The notes below the pieces were generated by a model. The model saw only the letters and a program-made list of their open reading frames with translations. It was not told the DNA's origin and made no database searches. Positions 1-8,046 of a stretch of DNA of 64,000 bases are shown one piece after another. Numbering within the stretch: the first letter of the stretch is position 1; each line of letters opens with the position of its first letter. Position numbers and translations under genes: made by a program. This DNA is from Galeopsis tetrahit (lineage: Eukaryota; Streptophyta; Magnoliopsida; Lamiales; Lamiaceae): the NCBI GenBank assembly GCA_963675135.1, contig OY776125.1:40764513-40828512 (forward strand), written 5' to 3'.

Positions 1-41
1 TTTGGTATTTAATCAAAACATGTATCATTTTATTCCCAACA
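1..41 (-). repeat. End fragment of the 3' LTR, family A copy 1
   Basis: Bases 1-41 match the last bases of the complete LTR at 10665-12462 and end in CCCAACA, directly before the polypurine tract. The remainder lies left of the window. Confidence 0.9.
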
Positions 42-55
42 ATTTCCCCCTTTTT
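42..55 (-). other. Polypurine tract, family A copy 1
   Basis: On the minus strand this is AAAAAGGGGGAAAT immediately before the 3' LTR, the expected place for plus-strand priming. A close second copy with similar flanks lies at about 1566-1578 inside the env-like frame. Confidence 0.85.
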
Positions 56-584
56 GATGATGCCAAAACCTACACATTTTATGCAAAAGTGACTTGTCTA
101 CACCTATTACATGTATCTTCAGAAGACATGACTAAGGTCAATATTCCTGAAAGGACAATGTGTTAGTGTATTCACTGTTTTTGTTGCAAATAGGTTTCAA
201 GGATAGGCATAGAGAGATTTTTGCAATAATGTATCTTGATTCAAAGGTGGTTCAACTATCATTCATATAAAAATCATTACAGGCATGTTGATAGTTGAAG
301 ATAACTTATTAGAGCATGAATTCAAGATAACATTTTACTACAAATACATTCTAAACATAAGATCAGAGCAAAACAACTACTTCAAGTATCAGAGCTAATA
401 CAAAATATTCCAGATATCAAAGTAGAACACATCTATTCTTGTATCAGAGCAATCTAAACCATATCAGAGCAAACAACATATCAGCAGGTTTGTCCAATAC
501 TTCAGCAGATTTGACCACATAGCAAAAGATATCTTCAGATAAGATAATTTTTCATCCAGAAAAAGTCAGAAGACTTAGCCATTC

Positions 585-2453
585 TTAGAGATCATCCTCA
601 GGAGGTGGGTTCATCCCATATTGTGCCCATACTCTCTTCTTAAGTTCCATGGCTTCCTGGTTGGTTCCTTTGGGTCCAAGGGTCATCTTGTTCAGCTTCA
701 GAATTTCTGTGAACTCCCTTAGGATCCTTGCTTGGTCAATCCATCCATCAAGCTTTGGAGGCATGTAGATGATAGGCTTGGGAGCATTGAGTTCAAATCT
801 TGCAATGTCAGCAGCTGCAAGTAGTTGTTGATACAACTCTCTGTAGTATTCCAGCATGAACTCAGTAAAGGCAGAGTTTGCATCTCCTCCATTCCATCTG
901 TCAATGACATAATAGTCATAGACAAACTCCCTTGTAGCCTCTTCCCATGTATCATTTAGTTGTATTGGCACCCATTTATCCAAGTGTGGATATTTGGTGT
1001 CCATTGGGATTAGAAGCTCTCCTTCTTCTTGGTTTCTGAAAGTTAGCTCTTCTCTTGTCTTCTTCTTAGGTTCAGGTCCAAATCCTTCAGCAAATAGTTC
1101 TTCAATGTCTTCAGTGGACTTGGGACCTTCAGCACTTTTGGCAGATTCAGAGGACTTGTCCTTTTCAGCAGTTTTGGTCTCTTCAGCAGTTTTGGCCTTC
1201 TTTGATGTAGGCTCATCTTCATCAATTCTGAATTCAGGTGGAAGATCAAGACTGTTAGGAAAGTCAGTGAATGTTTCAACTTGCCTTTTCTTTCCTTTTG
1301 CCCTCTTGATCTTTCCTCTAGTTTGGACACCTTCATCACCTTTGTCCAAACCAGACACCTCACCACCTGGTCTCTGCTGTAGCCTTATTCTTTCTTCTTG
1401 AACTGAGGCCATAGAGTTCTTTAATGCAAGTGCTAATTGTTCTTCTTCATCCAATTCTTCTAAGTTTAGCACTGCAGGCTCTTTTCCTTTTCCTTCAGCA
1501 GCTTTGTCTTTCCCTTTAACTGGGCTCCCAATCACCAAGGCACCTTTTGCTCTAGCTCTTTCCCTTTCCCCCTTTTTGGCAGCATCAAAACATTGGGGTT
1601 TTAGCTCACTCATAGTTGTGGCCATTAGGGATTGGGCCTGGTTCAGGGACTTCATCTCCTCCAAAAAATATACATTTTCATCATGTATATTCTGCATCCT
1701 ATCACTGCTCAAGCTAAGGAAAGCTAGAACAGGCTTCATCTTTTGTTGAACAACCTCCTCCAAGGTTGCTTTCAGGGATGCATCCAGTTGGGCTTTAAGA
1801 AGCTCAGTGAGGTTGGCCACTGCACCTTCAGCAATGTTGGCCAAAACCTCTTGGGAAAATTTTTCAGAGGCTGCTTTCACCATAGCTAGCCTTTGCTCTT
1901 CAGCTCTTCTCTTTTGTAATGCAGTCTTCTTTCCAAGAGCTTGCTTGACAGTTAGCTTGAGAGCCTTGACATTGGCATTATGATTGTCTCTCAGCAGCTT
2001 TTGCTCTTTCTTGACTTCCTCTGAGATGGCTTCCATGGTGGATTTGGCATTTTGTACTTCAGTGGAAATGGTTTGGAGGCCAGTTTCCACACCACTAATC
2101 CTTGCTTCCAGTGTTGGGAGCACAACATCTTCAGAGCCAGTGAGCCTCATTTCTACAGATGCTAGGGTCCTTCCTTGCTCATTCAATGCTCCTGAAGTTT
2201 CAGCATGAGCAGATTGAACTTGATGAGCCAAGAAGTCCAACTTTTCTGATTGCATTCCAAGTAAGGCTTGAGTTGAGCCTGTATCTACTTGGATAGGTGC
2301 ATCTGTTAAGAACTCATCTGCAAAAATTTGGTCAAAAGAAATACCTGCAACATTAGACAGATCAAACAAGTTAGGAAATAGACACTCATCACCCTCAATT
2401 TCTTTTATATAAGACTCTGATACATCAGCAGCCTTCTTCTCATTTTCAACTCT
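585..2453 (-). pseudogene. Distal part of the env-like frame, family A copy 1
   Basis: This stretch continues the frame of 2454-5174 after a single TAA at 2454-2456 and stays open to 585 (about 622 codons). There is no convincing ATG at its head, so it is the C-terminal part of a longer protein and not a separate gene. It begins with a hydrophilic helical region of coiled-coil character, has a Lys/Glu-rich centre with repeated AK-T/S-AE segments, and ends in a roughly 150-residue domain rich in aromatics and acidic residues that closes in PPPEDDL. That end aligns in pattern with the end of the family B frame at 39287 (FTEFMLE.. versus FEEFMLN.., PPKLDG versus PPRLENG). No obvious signal peptide or membrane segment was seen, so a true envelope role is not supported. 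Function unknown. Confidence 0.7.
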
Positions 2454-5174
2454 TTATTTTCTCCCTTCTTTAATAGTTTCCTCACTTAAAGGAACAGGCC
2501 TCCTCTCATCAATGGATTCTTGAAGTTCAGATTTGACTTCAAGAATAGCCTGCCCTTCCTCACTTATATCACCCTCATTTGGTGGTACACTCACTATTCT
2601 AGTGATCACCACATCTCTCTCATCTACTACTCCCTCTGATTTTTCCACTAACTTCTCCTTTTCAACTCCTTCTCCTAAACCTGCAACATCTCCACCTTCA
2701 ACAAGGTTCAGAGATGGCAGTTGTGGGGAGATCACAGTGCTTATTTCAACAGCCACTGAGTCATCCTGAATGATTAAGGGATGATCAGTGTCCAACTCTT
2801 CTGACACTGAATAGGCCTTAATCAAACCAGCCTCTAGCATAGGAACCTCAACATCTTTAGGTTGTGCCTTGGGTTCAGAAGAACCTTCATTGGCAGATGT
2901 GTCTTTGGTTGTGTTACCACCCTTGGTCAACACCTCTAAAGATATAGAGCCTTTCCTATGATAGGTTTTAGGAGGGTTTGAAAGTCTGTCTGCTATAGAA
3001 GACTTGGGTTGAGAAGGTTCAGGGAGGTTGGCTTGAGGGGTTTCAGGAGGGTTGGGGTTAGAAGGATTTGAGGGATCATCAGGGAAATCATCATCATTGG
3101 AGCTACTGTCAGGGTTTTTGATTCCCTTAGCTTTCCTTTCTTTCTCCTCCTTAATTTTATTAGCTACTAGCTTTGCAAAACTTTCCTCATCAATGAGAAA
3201 TCTTGTCTTTGAAACTCCAGCAAAGTGTAGCAATCTGTTCTCCTCTATTTGCCACCAGTTTGCACCCTTATCTTGGATGCCTTGTGATATCTCCATCATA
3301 GACTTGTCTTTTATATCAACAAGCATCCTTAGATCATGAAATGTCTTCTGAATTCTTGGAAATTCAGCAAGTTGTGGATACAAACTGTCCACAGTAGCCT
3401 TTGCTCCTCCTCTGAGCATACTTTCAAAGGTATACTCCTCCTCATCTCCACTTGAATGGGGACTTTGGGTTATAGGGGAGTTGGCTCTGGGTTCTCCTAG
3501 AGTGGCTTTAGGGAGGTTTAATTCAGGGATGTTGGCTTCAGAAGGGTTTGGTGCAGTAGAAGGTGCTTCAGTTGCTTTTGAGAGCAATGGGTCTGAAGGG
3601 GCTTTACTCAGGGGGGTTGGCTCATTGAGTGCATGTTCTAAGAGCTTTGAATAATTGAGCATGGATGAGTCAAGGGGAGACAGGAGTCTTGTCTCATCTA
3701 CTGCTAGATCTGCAAGCACATCAATGCCACTTCTTTGCACACTCCCTTCTGGAGAATATCTCTTAGTGAGATCTACAGGGGTAATGGGTTGGTTGGGAGG
3801 GGTAACATGGGTTTCAGGGGAGTTGGGCTCAGGATTCTGAAACGCAGGGATGTTGGCCTCTATAGGTTGACCTTCAGGAATCTTGGATTCTGGAGTTCCA
3901 GAACCAGATGAGTTGGTCCTTGACCTAGATTTATTCCTGCTTTCAGCTCTGCTTTCTCTTAGAGCCAATTGTAGTGACCTTTCTTCCTGCAGCTCCAACA
4001 CCTTTTCAGTAGGCTTGGCCCTTCTCTTGCTGACCCTACTGCTCCCACTTCCTTCTCCTTCCTTCTCAGGGACAACTTCCCTGATCCTCTTATCTCCTTT
4101 CTTCTTCTGCCTTGTCTCATTATACTTCAGCCTCAACTCTTCTGAGTGGTCAGAAGGCACACTTACTCCCTCTTCTGCCACTTCATCAACTTCAGCTGAT
4201 GCTCCTGAGGCTTCTCCTGAGGATAATTGAGACATTTTCCTTGTTTTAACAGCTCTGGCCTTGGTTCTCTTCTTCATCTTAGGCTTTTCTTCAACCTGTT
4301 CTTCAGCAGGTTTGGCCATAAGCATCCTTCTTTGCTCAGTTTTCTTGTTGAGCTTCCTGAACAGAATCTTTTGGGCTGGAAGGGGCTTTGCAAATGTTTG
4401 CATCTGAGAGTAATGGGAGAATCTCTCAATTAACAAGCTTGCCCTGGTGCAATACTTGAGTTTCCCTTCTAGCACAACCTTGTTGTGAGCTCTCACTTTA
4501 AATTTAGCCTTTTCCTTCATCATCTCAGACATGATGAAGGTTCTCCAATCAAATTTGATGCCTTTGTCACTAGCATCAATCACAGCAGCCATGATTCTGA
4601 TTCTTGGATGGCTGGCCTGCTCCAAGCTTCCAGTGTTGCTCAAGAGACTCTTAGCAACTACCTCAAAGAGGTTGAGAAATTTTGGCTTGAGAGTCTTCTT
4701 GTTTTGAGTAGAAGAAGTGGGGCCTGGAACCAATAGCCATTCTTGAGCTATTTCATCTTCATGGCCAGTACCATATACTTCTGGATTCCTTCCCTCATAA
4801 GGCAATTCAAAAGCTCCTTCAATATCTTCTGAAGAGAATTTCACTCTATGAAATCTCTCTTCTTCCTCTCCTTCTGCAGTATATGACAACCTTGTGGAAA
4901 CTTCACCATCTGCAGGTTGACCTCTCCACTTGAGAAAGGCAAAGAATTCAGCCATGTAACCTTCCAAGCATGAGCTTGGTCTTTCTTCCATGAACTTTTG
5001 TAGACCAGCTCTTCTCAGCCATCTTAGAGTTGGTGTAATTTCAGGATCCTCACTCTCAAAGGATACTATGGGCTCAAAATGAAGGTTGTTTTTGTTGCTC
5101 AGGTAACCAAAATCAAGGTCTAGAGCCTTGTTGGAGAAATCAATAATCATCTCTTGTCTAACCTTGGGAGCCAT
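2454..5174 (-). CDS. Env-like ORF of Sirevirus family A, N-terminal 906 codons
   Basis: The frame starts at an ATG (5172-5174) and runs 906 codons to TAA. Residues 1-300 form a compact domain (MAPKVRQEMIIDF.., LRWLRRAGLQKF, EFFAFLKWRG, LFEVVAKSLLSN, RIMAAVIDASDKG) whose pattern recalls the plant transposon-associated proteins often called Transposase_32; that likeness is from memory. Residues about 300-400 are very basic and could act as a nuclear signal. About 410-800 is low-complexity Pro/Ser/Glu with recurring Asn-x-Pro-Glu units. It lies after pol, where Sireviruses carry an env-like gene. With the in-frame continuation to 585 the total is about 1530 codons, well above the 600-700 I recall for env-like products of this lineage. 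No membrane segment or signal peptide is evident; the name describes position only. Confidence 0.75.
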   Translation of the reverse strand: MAPKVRQEMIIDFSNKALDLDFGYLSNKNNLHFEPIVSFESEDPEITPTLRWLRRAGLQKFMEERPSSCLEGYMAEFFAFLKWRGQPADGEVSTRLSYTAEGEEEERFHRVKFSSEDIEGAFELPYEGRNPEVYGTGHEDEIAQEWLLVPGPTSSTQNKKTLKPKFLNLFEVVAKSLLSNTGSLEQASHPRIRIMAAVIDASDKGIKFDWRTFIMSEMMKEKAKFKVRAHNKVVLEGKLKYCTRASLLIERFSHYSQMQTFAKPLPAQKILFRKLNKKTEQRRMLMAKPAEEQVEEKPKMKKRTKARAVKTRKMSQLSSGEASGASAEVDEVAEEGVSVPSDHSEELRLKYNETRQKKKGDKRIREVVPEKEGEGSGSSRVSKRRAKPTEKVLELQEERSLQLALRESRAESRNKSRSRTNSSGSGTPESKIPEGQPIEANIPAFQNPEPNSPETHVTPPNQPITPVDLTKRYSPEGSVQRSGIDVLADLAVDETRLLSPLDSSMLNYSKLLEHALNEPTPLSKAPSDPLLSKATEAPSTAPNPSEANIPELNLPKATLGEPRANSPITQSPHSSGDEEEYTFESMLRGGAKATVDSLYPQLAEFPRIQKTFHDLRMLVDIKDKSMMEISQGIQDKGANWWQIEENRLLHFAGVSKTRFLIDEESFAKLVANKIKEEKERKAKGIKNPDSSSNDDDFPDDPSNPSNPNPPETPQANLPEPSQPKSSIADRLSNPPKTYHRKGSISLEVLTKGGNTTKDTSANEGSSEPKAQPKDVEVPMLEAGLIKAYSVSEELDTDHPLIIQDDSVAVEISTVISPQLPSLNLVEGGDVAGLGEGVEKEKLVEKSEGVVDERDVVITRIVSVPPNEGDISEEGQAILEVKSELQESIDERRPVPLSEETIKEGRK

Positions 5175-5592
5175 TGAAAGTTACAGAGAAAGGTTTGATA
5201 GAGATTGAGAGTGTTTGAAGAAGATTAAAGCTAGGGTTTCGAATACTTGGGGAAGAAGTGTTTGTGGGGGATCTTAAGACTTGTGAATATTCTAAAAAGA
5301 ATGTTCGTCAATGAGTTGGTGAGGTCTTGAAGCAATTCAAAGGTGAACAAAAATGGAAATCCACAATGAACGGCTAGGATTGATTTTAGGGGAGTTGGCC
5401 AGTTTTGATCCAATGGTCAAAAACCAATGTAACAGTGAAAGAACTGTTTTATTCAAAACGTGGGTGGTTTTTAATGTTTGTTTAAGGCTGGGGGTTTTTC
5501 GAGATAGATCATATCCCAAAAAGTTTAATGCGAACAAGAGTTAAATCTTAGCATTTAATGCATGGAAAGTGACCTTTTGGGTAGGAGACAAA

Positions 5593-8046
5593 TTAAATCC
5601 CAGAAAGGTGAAAACTGTATTTCAATGGGACAGATTTCGAAATAGAGATTCTGAAGAGAGTTCTGTCCACAGTTCCCTTGGTGAATCCATGATCCAATAG
5701 GAATTGTGACAATGTGTCATACCAAGCCCTAGGGGCTTGTTTGAGTCCATATAGAGCCTTCTTCAGCCTGTATACTTGGTTTCCAATCTCAAAACCTGGT
5801 GGTTGCTCCACATAGACTTCTTCTTTTAAGACTCCATTCAGAAAGGCACTCTTGACATCCATTTGGTACACTTTGAACCTCTTGTGGGCTGCATAGGCTA
5901 GGAAGAGCCTTATTGCTTCTAGCCTTGCCACAGGTGCAAATGTCTCATCATAGTCAATGCCTTCATGCTGGCAGTAACCTTTTGCCACTAGTCTTGCTTT
6001 GTTTCTGACAATCACATCATTTTCATTCTTTTTGTTCTTGAACACCCACTTGGTTCCAATAACATCTTGATGTGAAGGTCTATCAACCAGCTCCCATACT
6101 TCATTTCTGGTGAATTGGTTGAGCTCTTCCTGTATTGTTTTGATCCAATTGGCATCCTGAAGTGCTTCATCAATATCACTTGGTTCTTGTTCTGACAAGA
6201 AACAACAAAACATAGCACTTTCACCATGAAAACTTCTAGTTTTGACTCCTATACTTGGGTCACCAAGTATCAGATCAGTAGGATGGTCATACAACCAAGT
6301 CCTTCTTTTTCTGATTCCTTCAGTAGAGTTGTCCTCTACTGGAGTTGGATCATTTTGATCATAAAATTCAGGATAATTTAGTGCAGGATCTAATTCAGGA
6401 TCATAATCAGGGGTGTTGTCCTCAATGTCAGGGACATTGGCATTTTCAACATTTTGAGTTCCCCCTTGATTATTTGACCCATTAACTACCTCAGCAGTAA
6501 CTGCTTCTTCATTGGTAGTTGTTACCTGTATGTGAACTGGGATTGGCTCATTCAGTTCACCATTTCCATCAGTGGGGTTTGTCTCAGGAAGATTGCCTTC
6601 AGGATTGTTGTCCAATGTGGTATGTTCAGGTAGATTGGCTTGGACAACATCTATGAATTCAGTGTCTTTGTCTTTTAGGCTCAATCTGGTTGTCCTCTGT
6701 GTGATTTCTTCAGGTTCCAAACTATTATTCCTGATCTCAAAGATAGACTCATCAAACACAACATGAGGTGTTTCTTCCATAATAAGGGTTCTCTTGTTGT
6801 AGACTCTGAAAGCTCTACTGATTTGAGAATATCCAAGGAATACTCCCTCATCAGCTTTACTATCAAAGGCTTTCAATTGTTCTTTCCCATTATTGTGTAT
6901 GAAACACTTACAACTAAAAATGTGAAAATATGACACTTTAGGTATTCTTCCTTTCCAGATCTCATAGGGGGTTTTGCCTTGCCCCTTAGTGATCAAACAT
7001 CTATTTTGAGTATGACATGCTGTGTTTATGGCTTCAGCCCAAAACCACTTAGGTAAATTTGAATCAGCAATTAAAGTTCTAGCAGCCTCCTTTAATGTTC
7101 TATTTCTTCTTTCTGCAACTCCATTTTGCTGAGGAGTTCTAGCTGCTGAGGTTTCATGAGCTATCCCATTAGATGTGCAATACTCATTGATGTATGAATT
7201 TATGAACTCAGTGCCTTTATCAGATCTTATCTTGATAATGCTAAGGCTTTTCTCATTTGATAGTCTATTGAGAAGTTCAGGTAGTTTAACTTGTGTTTCC
7301 TTCTTATTAAGGAGAAATACTACCCATGTGAACCTAGAGAAGTCATCTACTACAACCAATGTGTATTTTCTACCATTTATGCTTGAAGGGGTGATTGGTC
7401 CAAAAAGATCCATATGTAGAAATTCAAGTACCCTTTCAGTAGAAATGACTGGTTTACCTTTGAATGAGGCTTTAATCTGTTTTCCCTCTTGACATGGTTT
7501 ACACACATGTTCTTTTATGAAAACCTCATTAGGTAGTCCTTTAACTAATGCATTTCTAGCAAGTTTGTTCATTGATTTGAAGTTCAGATGGTTTAGCCTC
7601 TTATGCCATAACCAGCTTTGTTCACTAGTGCTCTTAGCAATGAAGCATGCAGCATCAGTAGACTTGTCCCAGTCTGCAAAATACACATTTCCCTTTCTAG
7701 TTCCAGTCAATAAGGTTTGTTGAGTTTTATCCTTAATTAAGCATTTTCCACTTGAGAACTCAACTTTAAAATTTTTTTCACAGAATTGACTGATACTTAG
7801 GAGATTATATTTGAGACCAGCTACATAAGATACATTGGTTACTTTGATGTTACCAATCATCAAAGTACCATAACCTTTTGTTGTTGCTTGTGAGCTGTCT
7901 CCAAAAGTGACATTTGGGCCTTCTTTTTCAATAAAATCAGTGAGGAGTTCCTTGTTTCCAGTCATGTGCCTTGAGCATCCACTGTCAAGGTACCATGCTG
8001 TCTTTTTGTTCATGCTCCTCTTTCTGTGGCCCAATGGTACCTGCAA
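5593..8046 (-). pseudogene. Truncated pol polyprotein, family A copy 1
   Basis: The frame follows gag directly after its TAA and has no ATG of its own at the head. In order it shows an aspartic protease (DSGCSRHM near residue 21), GAG-pre-integrase zinc residues (H148, H153, C182, C185), integrase with a D-D-35-E arrangement (LHMDLFGP D213, SDKGTEF D276, GVAERR E312), and the N-terminal half of copia RT. The frame then runs through a deletion junction at 5644-5646 into unrelated codons. Compared with the second copy it lacks 1222 bases, covering the YVDD catalytic motif of RT, all of RNase H and the pol-env spacer. The two ends share AGA, so it looks like a microhomology deletion. Element replication from this copy would need proteins in trans. 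Confidence 0.9.

Noticed and set aside
994..4736. Plus-strand frames of 60-135 codons opposite the env-like gene (and similar ones opposite gag and pol)
   Set aside because: They are antisense shadows of long minus-strand coding regions, with low-complexity Ser/Leu-rich translation.
585..5174. A genuine retroviral envelope glycoprotein
   Set aside because: The frame lies in the env position, but I see no signal peptide, transmembrane segment or cysteine pattern. Only the positional term env-like is kept.
5353..5544. Short plus-strand frame in the pol-env spacer, and a minus-strand one at 5231-5413
   Set aside because: No conserved domain. The longer one is disrupted in copy 2 by a one-base difference near 43798, so coding is unlikely.
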